DNA of 64,000 bases from Hymenobacter terrestris (GCF_013377905.1 NZ_JABKAV010000013.1:23307-87306); one strand, 5' to 3'; counted from the first letter of the stretch, positions 50,642-59,472 are shown. Translations and numbers: made by a program. The notes: generated by a model not told the origin, from the sequence alone.

Positions 50642-51064
50642 TTAGAACGGCAGGTCGTTGTCGTCGTCCGAGGCAATCGGAGCGGCCGAAGCGCGCAGGT
50701 TGGGGTTCTGGTTCTGGGCCGGAGCAGCGGCAGCGCGGGGCGCGGCCTGCTGGTAACCACCCTGCTGAGGAGCAGCAGCACCGCCAGCCGAGTTTTCGAT
50801 GCGCCAGGCTTCGAGGTTGGTGAAGTAGAGCATCTGGCCGTTCTTGTTGAAACCGCGGCCGCGCAGGTTGAACGATACCTTCACTTCGTCGCCTACTTTG
50901 AACGGGTCGATGAGGGCAGTTTTGTCCTGCACCGTCTGGAATTTGATATGCTCGGGGTACTGGCCATCTATGACCTCCAGCACGAATTCGCGCTTGCGGA
51001 ATTTTTCGCTCACCTGCTGTTCGTCGAAAATTTCGTGCAGGCGGCCGGTAGCTTCGTAAGCCAT
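50642..51064 (-). CDS. DUF3127 protein with SSB-like acidic C-terminal tip
   Basis: A 140-residue protein. Residues 1-88 are the DUF3127 OB-like domain (GRLHEIFDEQQVSEKFRKRE, VEVKVSFNLRGR type strands). A Gln/Ala/Pro/Asn-rich linker follows, and the end is DDDNDLPF. Linker plus acidic hydrophobic tip copies the layout of single-strand DNA-binding protein tails, which recruit repair and replication enzymes. DNA binding is inference. Promoter TAGGTTTG lies 45 bases upstream. Confidence 0.87.
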   Translation of the reverse strand: MAYEATGRLHEIFDEQQVSEKFRKREFVLEVIDGQYPEHIKFQTVQDKTALIDPFKVGDEVKVSFNLRGRGFNKNGQMLYFTNLEAWRIENSAGGAAAPQQGGYQQAAPRAAAAPAQNQNPNLRASAAPIASDDDNDLPF

Positions 51065-51108
51065 AGTAGTAAGTCTAGGGGGGTGTTGGGGATGTTGAAA
51101 CAGTAAAC

Positions 51109-51116
51109 CAAACCTA
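51109..51116 (-). promoter_or_regulatory. -7 promoter element of the DUF3127 gene
   Basis: TAGGTTTG on the minus strand matches TAnnTTTG, 45 bases before the ATG at 51064. Confidence 0.55.
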
Positions 51117-51185
51117 CGAAAAAAAACGCGGTTGGTTCGGGCTCGTTTGGGGTTCCGACCCGGCCGCCGGCCCCATCGGGCTGCC

Positions 51186-51193
51186 TACCTTTG
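51186..51193 (+). promoter_or_regulatory. -7 promoter element of the isoaspartyl peptidase gene
   Basis: TACCTTTG at 51186-51193, 39 bases before ATG 51233; no clear -33 TTG. Confidence 0.55.
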
Positions 51194-51232
51194 CCTTGCG
51201 CTTTTCCCCGTCCACCCAAATATTTTTACCCC

Positions 51233-52201
51233 ATGACCCCATCTTTCGCCCTGGCCCTGCACGGCGGTGCCGGCACCATTTCGCCCGCCCTGATGACGCC
51301 CGAAAAAGAGCAGGCTTACCAGGCTGCCCTGCATGAGGCCCTGCGCAGCGGCTACGCCGTGCTGGCTGGCGGCGGCTCGGCCCTCGATGCCGTGGAGCAG
51401 GCCGTGCTCCGTCTCGAAGACCACCCGCTCTTCAACGCCGGCCGGGGCGCGGTGTTCACCCACGAAGGCCACCATGAAATGGACGCAGCCATTATGGACG
51501 GCCGCAACCGGGCGGCCGGGGCCGTGGCCGGGGCGCGGCAGGTGCAGAACCCCATCCGGGCGGCCCGCCTGGTGATGGAGCAGACCGAGCACGTGCTGCT
51601 GGCCTGGCCTGGCGCCGACGAGCTGGCCCGCGAGCACGGCTTGGCTATGCAGCCGGCCGAGTACTTTTTCACCCAGCACCGCTACGACCAGTTGCAGGAG
51701 GCTTTGCAGGAAGGCCGCATGCGCCTCGACCACTCGCAGGCCCAAGTACCTGCTGGCAGTGGGAGCGAAGACCCGAAAAAGAAAATGGGTACGGTAGGGG
51801 CGGTGGCCCGCGACCAGCACGGCAACCTGGCCGCCGCTACCAGCACCGGCGGCATGACCAACAAGCGCTACTCCCGCATCGGCGACTCGCCCGTTATCGG
51901 CAGCGGCACCTTCGCCGACAACCGCACCTGCGCCATCAGCTGCACCGGCCACGGCGAATTTTTCCTGCGAGCAATGGTGGCTCATGATATCAGCTGCCTG
52001 ATGGAGTACCGGGGGCTAAGCTTGGCCGAGGCCTGCCGGATTGTGGTGCACGACAAGCTGGCCCCCATCGGGGGAGAGGGCGGGCTGGTAGCCGTTGATG
52101 CGGCCGGCAACGTCGCACTGCCCTTCAACTCCGAAGGCATGTATCGCGCCAGCCAAACCTCACACGATGCCGCACCTTTCGTGGCCATTTACAAGAGCTG
52201 A
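51233..52201 (+). CDS. Isoaspartyl peptidase/L-asparaginase (Ntn hydrolase)
   Basis: A 322-residue plant-type asparaginase that self-cleaves and hydrolyses beta-aspartyl dipeptides. N-terminal ALALHGGAGTIS and LFNAGRGAVFT are the oxyanion and substrate blocks. The cleavage site and Thr nucleophile lie in KKMGTVGAVARD; GGMTNKRYSRIGDSP and GSGTFADNRTCA follow. It can process the beta-Asp-Arg released by the convergent cyanophycinase. ATG 51233 follows a TACCTTTG element. Confidence 0.92.
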   Translation: MTPSFALALHGGAGTISPALMTPEKEQAYQAALHEALRSGYAVLAGGGSALDAVEQAVLRLEDHPLFNAGRGAVFTHEGHHEMDAAIMDGRNRAAGAVAGARQVQNPIRAARLVMEQTEHVLLAWPGADELAREHGLAMQPAEYFFTQHRYDQLQEALQEGRMRLDHSQAQVPAGSGSEDPKKKMGTVGAVARDQHGNLAAATSTGGMTNKRYSRIGDSPVIGSGTFADNRTCAISCTGHGEFFLRAMVAHDISCLMEYRGLSLAEACRIVVHDKLAPIGGEGGLVAVDAAGNVALPFNSEGMYRASQTSHDAAPFVAIYKS

Positions 52202-52317
52202 GAAGCAGATGTTTTCCGCGCTATATATATAAGGAGTGGTTGCACCTGCCTGCACACGATACTAAGCCGCTTGCCCAGCGCATAGCAGGTTTCTTATTGA
52301 ATAAACAAATGGGCAAT

Positions 52318-52354
52318 AAAAAAGACCGTATCTGATATAGATACGGTCTTTTTA
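52318..52354. terminator. Bidirectional terminator
   Basis: A 10-bp GC-containing stem (GACCGTATCT / AGATACGGTC), GATAT loop, A-run before and T5 after; shared by the convergent peptidase and cyanophycinase genes. Confidence 0.88.
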
Positions 52355-52372
52355 CATATTTGGGTAACGTGG

Positions 52373-53386
52373 CTATTGAATTGGCATTGGCTCGTTTGCG
52401 GACTTGTTGGCCGTAATGAGGGCTGATTCGGCCGCTTGCTGCCGTAGCTTCAGGTTGGGGTAGAAGCGCCGCTCATCCACGTCGTAGAGGTTGCCCTGCA
52501 CCAGTACATGTAGCAGCATATTCTCTACCGAAATAGCCTCACCCTTTTGGGCTGCGGCGGCGTTGCTATGCTCCAGCTGGTGTCCATCCATGATAACAAC
52601 CATGTTCGAGCCGATGGTTTCGAGCTGGTTGCCTCCGGTGATAAGCATGCCTGTATCCTCGCCCAGGCCAATGCCGATGAGCTTAGGATGCAAAGCCACG
52701 GCTTCGATAAGCCGGCCGAAGCGCCCGCGCTTCACAAAGTGCGAGTCGATGATGACATTATCAATCAGGCCCAGCCCGCTGCCCATCTTCACGGCCCCTT
52801 TCATTAGGGCGTCGGGTACGCTGCCGCCCTTGATCATTGTTTTCGACATGCCCATTGCCCCGGCCGAAGTACCGGCCACCACAAAGTTGGGCGTGGTCTG
52901 GTAACGGTGGCGCAGGGCGGCCAGAAACTCGGTCGCCCCGAAAATGGTGGTGAGCCGCGACTGATTGCCCCCCGACATCAGCACGATGTCGGCTTTGCGG
53001 ATACGGTCCACGTAATCGGGCCGCAGGGCATCTTCGCGGGTACGAATGTCTAGTACGCTCACGTTGTTGCAGTTAAGCATCGTGAACGAGGAAATATAGA
53101 CGCGGGCTACCTCTTCCGGAATCATGGAGGCCGTCGTGATAACCTCAATGCGCGGGTCCTCATGCCCCGATTCGAGAACTATGCGCTTGAGAATGCCTAG
53201 CTCAAAGAAGTTGAGGTAATATTTCTTCTTGGTGCGAGGATTGGGGTAGGTGCCCTTATCCTCATTGCCACCAATGGCAATGAGCTTGCCGAGCGGTCTG
53301 GAATTTTTCAAAACAGAAAGCAACTTTAAACGACGGAAAAATACTGCATCCGAAGTCCGAATCTCAGCAAGGTTCGGGCCACGCAT
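52373..53386 (-). CDS. cphB: Cyanophycinase (S51 family)
   Basis: A serine hydrolase that cuts cyanophycin (Asp-Arg polymer) to beta-Asp-Arg dipeptides. From ATG 53386 it has 337 residues. The core starts GKLIAIGGNEDKG; the nucleophile Ser lies in VVAGTSAGAMGMSKTMI and the DSHFVKRGRFGRL and GIGLGEDTGMLI blocks follow, all typical. A longer start (up to 53464) is possible. It is convergent with an isoaspartyl peptidase, completing a cyanophycin degradation pair; cyanophycin synthetase is not in this window. Confidence 0.9.
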   Translation of the reverse strand: MRGPNLAEIRTSDAVFFRRLKLLSVLKNSRPLGKLIAIGGNEDKGTYPNPRTKKKYYLNFFELGILKRIVLESGHEDPRIEVITTASMIPEEVARVYISSFTMLNCNNVSVLDIRTREDALRPDYVDRIRKADIVLMSGGNQSRLTTIFGATEFLAALRHRYQTTPNFVVAGTSAGAMGMSKTMIKGGSVPDALMKGAVKMGSGLGLIDNVIIDSHFVKRGRFGRLIEAVALHPKLIGIGLGEDTGMLITGGNQLETIGSNMVVIMDGHQLEHSNAAAAQKGEAISVENMLLHVLVQGNLYDVDERRFYPNLKLRQQAAESALITANKSANEPMPIQ

Positions 53387-53520
53387 ACTTCTTCCGGAAA
53401 ACAAAAGAACAAATCTGCGCCCAAGCTGGCAGGATTGAAAGCCTGCCATCAAGAGTGCGGCCAAGGGGTAATAAACAAAAAAGTGCCGAAAAGGGCTTGC
53501 TCTTTCCCTGAAAAACCAGA

Positions 53521-55347
53521 TTAGGCATTGGTTGGGCGGCCCAGCAACGCATCGAGGGTGCTGGTGGCAACGGCGTGGTAGTTGGGCCGGGCCTCGGCGT
53601 ACAGTCGGCGGGCCCGGGCGGGGCCATTGGCGGGAGCGGCCAGCAACTCCTTATAAAGCGGCGTAAGAAATTTGCGCCGCCCCACTTTGGTCAGAAAGCG
53701 GTGCAGGGCCTGGTCGGCCGGGGCGTAGCCGGCCGTAATGGTGCGCGGCAGCCAGGCGGCCAGTATCTCGGAGTTGGCCGAATTGGTAAAACCGAAGGCG
53801 GCATCCAGCTCGCCGAGCTGCGTTGCGCCGACATCGGCGGGCAGCTGATTGAGAAACCGCACCCACTCGTGGCTGCTCCAGTTGGTGGTGGGCAGTTGGC
53901 TGGCCGGGGTGCCCTGCTGCCAGCTCTGGCCGGCCGCGTCCACGGCCGCAAACCGCTCCGAGCTAACCGGCGGTGCATTATCCGGAATGCCGGGGCCGTA
54001 AATCCAGGCTTCGGGCCGGATCCGGGCCTCCAGGCCGGGGTGCCGGTCAAGCAGCTCCCGGCGCAGGTAGGCTAGAAACGAGGCCGTGTCCATGCTTTGA
54101 AAAGCGTGGCCGCCGAAGTACTCCTTTATAAAGGTGTCGAGGGCGGGGCGGCCCACCAGCTGCTCCAGCGTCAGCAGGAAGTAGTCGCCCTTCTCGTAGG
54201 CAATATCGGTCAGGCCCTCGTCGGGGTCGCGGCCGGCAAGGTTCAGGTACAAATGCGTGTCGGGGCTTTCGGGGCCTAGCTCGGCCAGGGTGTGTAGCAG
54301 CTCGGCGTGGCCCAGGGCCTGCAGCATCTCGGCGTAGGGCCGGCCGTAAAGCTGTTCCATAATGCGCCGCTCGAAGTACACCGTAAAGCCCTCGTTAAGC
54401 CAGAAGTCGTTCCAGGTGGCGTTAGTGACGAGGTTGCCGCTCCAGGAATGAGCCAGCTCATGGGCCACGAGGCTGGTCAGGCTTCGGTCGCCGGCCAGAA
54501 TGGTGGGCGTCACGAAGGTGAGGCGCGGATTCTCCATGCCCCCGAACGGGAAGGAGGGGGGCAGCACCAGCAAATCGTACCGTTCCCAGCGGTAAGGCCC
54601 GTACAGTTCCTCGGCGGTGGCCACCATCTGCTCCAGGTCGGCAAACTCATCAACGGCCCCCGGCAGCGTGGCCGGCTCAGCATACACGCCCGTGCGCCCA
54701 CTTAGGGGTTCAAACTGTACATCGCCCACGGCCAGCGCCATCAGGTAGGCCGGAATGGGCTGCTCCATCCGGAAATGGTAGCGGCCATCGGGGCGGAGCT
54801 GCTGCGGATTACTGGCGCTCATCAGGGCCAGCAGCTGGGGCGGCACCGTAATCTGGGCTTCGTAGGTGAAGCGCACGCCCGGCGAATCCTGGCAGGGCAG
54901 CCAGGTGCGGGCCAGAATAGCCTGCGACTGCGTGAACAAAAACGGCTGAGTGCCGGCCGTCTGCTCGGGCCGCAGCCACTGCAGTGCCGCCGCATCCGGT
55001 GCTGTACGGTAGCGCACGGTTACGGCCGTGGTGTCGGGTCGTAGCACTATGCGCAGGGCTTGGCCCAGCACCGGGTTGGCGGGACCCAGCTCGAAATCGG
55101 TCGGCGTACCGTTATAGGCGTCGCCGAGCAGCACTTCTTCAATGAGCAGGTCGCGGGAATCGAGCAGCAGCTCGGTGGCCGCCGCATCGGAGCGGGTAAG
55201 CTGCCAAGTGGCATGGCCGGCCAGGGTTTGGGTGGCGAAGTCTACTGTCAGGTGCAGGGCCAGGTGCCGGACGCTGACTTCGGCGGGGCGGGAGTAGCTG
55301 TGCGGGTCGGTTGGGGCAGAGGGCTGCGGGCCGGAAGTAGCAGACAT
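53521..55347 (-). CDS. M1 aminopeptidase, leukotriene A4 hydrolase-like
   Basis: A 608-residue zinc aminopeptidase. The exopeptidase motif is GGMENPRLTF, the zinc site HELAHSW (near residue 293) with a downstream Glu in NDFWLNEGFTVYFER. The C-terminal helical domain (VGRRKFLTPLYKELLAAPAN) is LTA4H-like. No signal peptide is seen, so it is probably cytosolic and finishes peptides imported after extracellular digestion. Confidence 0.92.
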   Translation of the reverse strand: MSATSGPQPSAPTDPHSYSRPAEVSVRHLALHLTVDFATQTLAGHATWQLTRSDAAATELLLDSRDLLIEEVLLGDAYNGTPTDFELGPANPVLGQALRIVLRPDTTAVTVRYRTAPDAAALQWLRPEQTAGTQPFLFTQSQAILARTWLPCQDSPGVRFTYEAQITVPPQLLALMSASNPQQLRPDGRYHFRMEQPIPAYLMALAVGDVQFEPLSGRTGVYAEPATLPGAVDEFADLEQMVATAEELYGPYRWERYDLLVLPPSFPFGGMENPRLTFVTPTILAGDRSLTSLVAHELAHSWSGNLVTNATWNDFWLNEGFTVYFERRIMEQLYGRPYAEMLQALGHAELLHTLAELGPESPDTHLYLNLAGRDPDEGLTDIAYEKGDYFLLTLEQLVGRPALDTFIKEYFGGHAFQSMDTASFLAYLRRELLDRHPGLEARIRPEAWIYGPGIPDNAPPVSSERFAAVDAAGQSWQQGTPASQLPTTNWSSHEWVRFLNQLPADVGATQLGELDAAFGFTNSANSEILAAWLPRTITAGYAPADQALHRFLTKVGRRKFLTPLYKELLAAPANGPARARRLYAEARPNYHAVATSTLDALLGRPTNA

Positions 55348-55643
55348 AAATTCAGGAAGTGGGAATGGGAAATCGAAGAGGTGCGGCAGCCCGCGCCTAG
55401 GGCAGGAGCTAGGCCGCCAGCCACTGATACGCCCGCCGCCGCCGAATTGATGCCGCGGGCTGCAGAAGTGTTAGGCGGCAGCGCGGGTCGGGCGAATTCT
55501 GTTAACTTGCGACACTGGGAAAGATGCGCCTTAGTGGCAACTCCGCTGTCTGAAACGCAGTAGAAAGCCCAAACCCCGTCCGCTGGCTTAGTTGGCACGG
55601 AAGTGGTTCTCGTTTGGCTGTTTCTTTCCCGATTTCCTTTCTC

Positions 55644-57413
55644 ATGAATCCATCCTATCGTTCTTTTTTTCGTACCTCTTTCGGCATCTGGCTGCTTGCC
55701 TTGTTCGTGCTAACGGCTACTGCCTCATGTAGCCAGGACCAGCAGGACCGTGTAAAGCAGGGCATGCAGGCCGCTTTGCCCGATGCCCTGACCAGAGCCG
55801 CCGGCCCCCAGCCGACACTCGACAGCATCTATATCGTCCGGTATATGAACACCGAGCCCCGCTTCAAAGACCAGATCGACTGGGCCAAGAAGTTTTACAA
55901 GGCCCGTGAATTCAAGCTGGGTTGGTTCCGTGACCATGAACTGGTGCCCCAGGCCGAAACCATGCTTGGCGTTATCGGCAAAGCGGCCGATGAAGGTCTA
56001 AACCCCAAAGACTACCAGGTCGTGAACTTCGACCCCCTGCTCAAAGAGCTGGAGGCCGCCCGCAATGACACGACCCGCCGTAGCGAGCTGGAAAAGAAAA
56101 TTGATGTGGCGCTGTCGGCCACCTACTTCAACTATGCTTCCGATTTTTATCGGGGTACCGTCGACCCGCGCGCTGTTAAGTCCATTGATTGGGACGTGAA
56201 GCGCAACAAGGTGAAGCTGCATAAGGCGCTGATGACCATCCTGAAGGAGCGGGAAAGCACCTATGGCTACTACGATTTTGAGCCCCTGCATTCCGAGTAT
56301 GACCGCCTGAAAAAGGTGCTGTCCGATTACCGGGAGATGGAGCGCAAAGGTGGCTGGCCGGCCATTCCGGCTGGTACCAGCCTCAAACCCGGTGCCAGCT
56401 CGCCGGCCGTAGCCGCCCTGCGTGGCCGTCTGCTGGGCCCCGAGGCCACTGCGCCGGTTTCGGCCGAGACGCCCGCCGTAGCCGTGGCCAACAAGCCCGG
56501 TCAGCCGGCCGCTCCGGTTGCCCAGAAATACGATGCCGAGTTGTTTGCTGCCGTAAAGGAGTTCCAGCGCCTCAACGGCCTGAAGCCTGATGGGGTAGTG
56601 GGGGGCGAAACCCTGCGCGAGTTGAATGTGCCACTAGGACAGCGCATCCAGCAAATCATGATGAACATGGAGCGCTGGCGCTGGATTCCGAAGAAGTTTG
56701 AGCCCGACTACCTGCTGGTGAATATTCCGGAGTATAAGCTGCACGTGGTAGAGGACGGCAAAGAGGCCTTCAACATGCCTGTTATCGTGGGCAAGCGCCT
56801 CAATGCTACGCCCATTTTCTCCGACAAAGTGGAGTTTGTGGTAATGGCTCCTTACTGGAATGTGCCCTTCAGCATCATCGATAAGGAGCTGCGTCCTAAA
56901 CTGGCCGCCAACCCCCAGGGCACCCTCGACCGCCTCGATATGGAAGTAGTGAAAGGCTGGGGCGCCAAGGCAACCCCTGTTGATGCCAGCAGCATCGACT
57001 GGGCCAACCTGGAGCAAAAGGATTGGAAGTACACACTGCGTCGGCGTCCCGGCCCAAAGAATGACCTGGGCAATGTGAAGTTCATCTTCCCTAACTCCAA
57101 CGACATTTACCTGCACGACACGCCCAACGACGAGTTGTTCAGCCAGACCAAGCGGGGCTTTAGCCACGGTTGCGTTCGGGTAGCCGAGCCGCTGCGCCTG
57201 GCCGAGTATCTGCTACGCAACAAGGCAGGGTGGGATGAGCAGGCCATTACTGATGCTATTGCCGCCCGCGAGGAGAAGTATGTTACTCTGCCCGAAAAGC
57301 TGCCCGTGTACCTGGTCTACTTCACTACCTGGGTAGATGATGATGGCAAGGTGCACTTCCGCGACGATATCTACGGCCACGATAAAGCCTTGGCTAAGGA
57401 GTACTTCAACTAA
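55644..57413 (+). CDS. L,D-transpeptidase lipoprotein (YkuD)
   Basis: A 589-residue periplasmic enzyme that cross-links or modifies peptidoglycan. The lipobox TATASC (Cys near residue 28) marks a lipoprotein. It has an N-terminal scaffold domain (about 50-200), a Pro/Ala linker, a peptidoglycan-binding block (FAAVKEFQRLNGLKPDGVVG) and a C-terminal YkuD domain with LHDTPNDELFSQTKRGFSHG and then CVRV (catalytic Cys in SHGC near residue 507). The 296 bases upstream hold no gene; a weak TTG-N16-TCTCGTTTG promoter may lie at 55590-55615. Confidence 0.92.
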   Translation: MNPSYRSFFRTSFGIWLLALFVLTATASCSQDQQDRVKQGMQAALPDALTRAAGPQPTLDSIYIVRYMNTEPRFKDQIDWAKKFYKAREFKLGWFRDHELVPQAETMLGVIGKAADEGLNPKDYQVVNFDPLLKELEAARNDTTRRSELEKKIDVALSATYFNYASDFYRGTVDPRAVKSIDWDVKRNKVKLHKALMTILKERESTYGYYDFEPLHSEYDRLKKVLSDYREMERKGGWPAIPAGTSLKPGASSPAVAALRGRLLGPEATAPVSAETPAVAVANKPGQPAAPVAQKYDAELFAAVKEFQRLNGLKPDGVVGGETLRELNVPLGQRIQQIMMNMERWRWIPKKFEPDYLLVNIPEYKLHVVEDGKEAFNMPVIVGKRLNATPIFSDKVEFVVMAPYWNVPFSIIDKELRPKLAANPQGTLDRLDMEVVKGWGAKATPVDASSIDWANLEQKDWKYTLRRRPGPKNDLGNVKFIFPNSNDIYLHDTPNDELFSQTKRGFSHGCVRVAEPLRLAEYLLRNKAGWDEQAITDAIAAREEKYVTLPEKLPVYLVYFTTWVDDDGKVHFRDDIYGHDKALAKEYFN

Positions 57414-57451
57414 CTGCCCTACCGCCCTTCGGGGCACCCAAGTAGGTACAG

Positions 57452-57495
57452 AGCCCCCACCCGCCGCAACAAGCGTAGGGTGGGGGCTTTTTCGT
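57452..57495 (+). terminator. Terminator of the L,D-transpeptidase gene
   Basis: An 11-bp stem (AGCCCCCACCC / GGGTGGGGGCT) with a 15-base loop and T5. Confidence 0.85.
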
Positions 57496-57636
57496 GGCGC
57501 TCCTTATCGGCGGTGGTACTACTGCCAATTAGCAGCAGTCAGCGAAGCGGGCTGGGCTTCAGAATAAAGGCTGTCACTACGGGAACGAAACACGGGAAGC
57601 CACCCACCTGCTCAGTCAAATTTCTAACTCCTACCC

Positions 57637-57741
57637 ATAACTCGCACGAGTTATAGGGAAGAATGGAATCAACTGTTATATAACACTTGTAAACAGCTAT
57701 AGCGTATCATTTAACATTGTTTACATTAGACAATGGATTAT
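57637..57741. promoter_or_regulatory. AT-rich operator-like region upstream of the XRE gene
   Basis: An exact palindrome ATAACTCG-CA-CGAGTTAT (57637-57654) is followed by inverted TGTAAAC (about 57687) and GTTTACA (about 57718) and by several TTAACA-type repeats. The region is far more AT-rich than the genome average and lies before a helix-turn-helix gene, so autoregulation is plausible. The 425-base gap (57414-57838) has no other gene. Confidence 0.4.
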
Positions 57742-57811
57742 TACATGTGTTAACAGATGATAATTGATGATTGATGCCGACTAGCTCAGTCAGTAGTTCG
57801 CTTTGGGTGCG

Positions 57812-57819
57812 TACATTTG
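57812..57819 (+). promoter_or_regulatory. -7 promoter element of the XRE gene
   Basis: TACATTTG matches TAnnTTTG, 19 bases before ATG 57839. Confidence 0.6.
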
Positions 57820-57838
57820 TAAACCACCTAAATAGCTT

Positions 57839-58399
57839 ATGCTCGACCGGATTCAGGAGTTGTTGCGCGTGCGGGAACTGAGTTCCTCGCAGTTTGCTGA
57901 TGCTATCGGCGTATCCCGTCCCGTAGTAAGCCACATCCTGAGCGGGCGCAACAAACCCAGCCTGGAGGTTGTGCAGAAGGTTATAGCGGCCTTTCCCGAC
58001 CTCTCACTTAGTTGGCTTCTGAATGGGACCGGGTCGATGCTGGAGCGCGTAGCCGTCGCAGAGGTAGCAAAAGCCAGCGTTGCCTCTGCTGCAACTGTAC
58101 CTCGCGCCCAGCCAGTCACCGAGCCAGCCCCCATAGCAGCGCCACTGCCCACCGTAGTGGCTGCACCCGTTCCACAGCCTCCCTTGGTTGCTGCTGAGCC
58201 CGTAGAGGCCCTTAAGCAGGCTGTCCAGCCCCGTGTGGCCGGCCCGGTGGTGGCAGTGGAACCCGCCACATCAGTGGCCACGCCTGCCGGAGCCGATTTG
58301 GCCTACGCGTTGGCAGAGCCAGGCAAGACTATCCGCCGGATCGTGCTCTTCTATCAGGATGGCACGTTTACGGACTTTCGGCCTGAAACCGGAGCCTAG
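57839..58399 (+). CDS. XRE-family transcriptional regulator with long Pro/Ala linker
   Basis: A 186-residue protein. Residues 5-60 form a lambda-repressor-type helix-turn-helix (SSSQFADAIGVSRPVVSHIL, then SGRNKPSLEVVQKV). A long Ala/Pro/Val linker (about 75-160) follows, ending in a short conserved-looking strand pair (IRRIVLFYQDGTFTDFRPE). Linker and C-terminus probably mediate oligomerisation. The AT-rich palindromes before it suggest self-control. Targets unknown. Confidence 0.85.
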   Translation: MLDRIQELLRVRELSSSQFADAIGVSRPVVSHILSGRNKPSLEVVQKVIAAFPDLSLSWLLNGTGSMLERVAVAEVAKASVASAATVPRAQPVTEPAPIAAPLPTVVAAPVPQPPLVAAEPVEALKQAVQPRVAGPVVAVEPATSVATPAGADLAYALAEPGKTIRRIVLFYQDGTFTDFRPETGA

Positions 58400-59289
58400 T
58401 ATGTTCTCGTAGCTACGGGGAGGATAAGTTATACACTGCTACAAGCCTGAGCAGACACTTATAAACAGCGGAGGGTACAGGTCTGTAACTGGTTGTTAGC
58501 TAGTTTATTGAATTCTGTGCAACAACCTGCCGGTACCTTCTTTTTTGCCCACTGATCAGGAATTAGTAGCTATTTTTTTGCTCCGTCTGACGACACGATT
58601 CGGTTCCTCGGAAAGGCGCTGTTAGAGACGGAGTGCAATTTGTCAGTAGGTGTCTGTACCGACTGTTGGTGGGCCTTGTCAAGCTGTTATTCCGCTTTCT
58701 ATACCTGGCCAAATACGTACTCCCTTATATTGAAAATACGCTAAACTATGCTCTGCTAACAAAGTTACTAGGTTTGGTTTATAGACTTTTGCAAAGTATT
58801 GTTATTCAGTATCTAGATTCAAGTGTTGTGAACCAAGGATAGAGGTGTTAGTCTTTGGCAGAGGGTAGCTTCGGTATGCCTATAGCCACATATTAGCAGT
58901 GCGGAATATAGTGCCGAAATTCGGTGGCAATGATATCCCCACTTGCTAATGAAGTTGTCGGTGACAAGCGGTCATAAAATGCTACTTGCAATTGGCCTGG
59001 TACCGCTAATGGCCTTAGCGAAGCCGGGCCAACTTCGGTTGAGTACGGCAAGGGAAGTAGTCGGCCGGAAAAGGTCAACGTCTGGCCTTGTTTCAACTCC
59101 GGAGGCTGTCTCGACTAGGCACTTGGTAGCATTAGGTCCTGTTGATAGTTGTAAACTACTTCGGTAGCGACACGCTTAGCTGTTAGGTAAGCTAGATGGT
59201 TAACATTCGTTACATAGCCTTGGCGACGGACCTGAAACAGAATACGGAAAGGAGGTAATGGTGGATTTGCCCGGTTTCGGTCTGGTGTG
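58400..59289. other. Gene-poor low-GC stretch
   Basis: Almost 900 bases with no convincing gene, clearly lower in GC than neighbouring genes. It contains a 69-codon hydrophobic frame opening with GTG (58633-58842), an 11-base copy of the TGTTAGCTAGT repeat (58494-58504) and a broken minus-strand frame (58893-59300). It may be a decayed insertion. No RNA gene was recognised. Confidence 0.55.
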
Positions 59290-59300
59290 TACCTTTGGGA
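58893..59300 (-). pseudogene. Possible gene remnant broken by an in-frame TAG
   Basis: On the minus strand one frame reads PLPPFRILFQVRRQGYVTNV ... VATEVVYNYQQDLMLPSA, meets a single TAG at about 59114, then goes on as RQPPELKQGQTLTFSGRLLP ... VAFYDRLSPTTSLASGDII to a TAA at 58893. The composition is protein-like (beta-sandwich-like), but no family was recognised and the length is short. It may be a decayed gene; chance cannot be excluded. Confidence 0.25.
59290..59297 (+). promoter_or_regulatory. -7 element four bases from the lipoprotein ATG
   Basis: TACCTTTG ends four bases before ATG 59302. Normal spacing would start the transcript at the ATG itself, giving a leaderless mRNA. Confidence 0.6.
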
Positions 59301-59301
59301 C

Positions 59302-59472
59302 ATGAAAAATCTTCGTCTGCTCGTTTTCCTCGCCGCTGGCGCTTCCCTGATTCTGTCGTCCTGCACTCAGTCCCCCGACCCGGAAAAGGACCCCAATGCC
59401 GATGCGGCCTATAAGCGCAGCCACCGCCCCGAACAGTACCGCGAGGCGCAACGTAGCAACGTCAATTACTAA
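59302..59472 (+). CDS. Small lipoprotein
   Basis: A 56-residue precursor with a lipoprotein signal MKNLRLLVFLAAGASLILSS and Cys (lipobox LSSC). The mature part is short and polar (TQSPDPEKDPNADAAYKRSH). Function unknown; a small envelope lipoprotein. It has its own promoter and a perfect-palindrome terminator, so it is well supported despite its size. Confidence 0.75.
   Translation: MKNLRLLVFLAAGASLILSSCTQSPDPEKDPNADAAYKRSHRPEQYREAQRSNVNY

Noticed and set aside
57776..57806. TAGCTCAGTCAGTAG resembles the D-arm of a tRNA (GCCGACTAGCTCAGTCAGTAG).
   Set aside because: No anticodon arm, T-arm (GGTTCGAATCC) or acceptor complement follows before the XRE start codon, so it is not a tRNA; a fragment or chance match.
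58633..58842. 69-codon hydrophobic frame in the low-GC stretch.
   Set aside because: Starts with GTG, has no promoter or family and lies in AT-rich DNA, where hydrophobic frames arise by chance; kept only as part of the region description.
58943..59167. 74-codon plus-strand frame with a weak signal-like start.
   Set aside because: Overlaps the more protein-like minus-strand frame, has no promoter and no terminator; likely chance.
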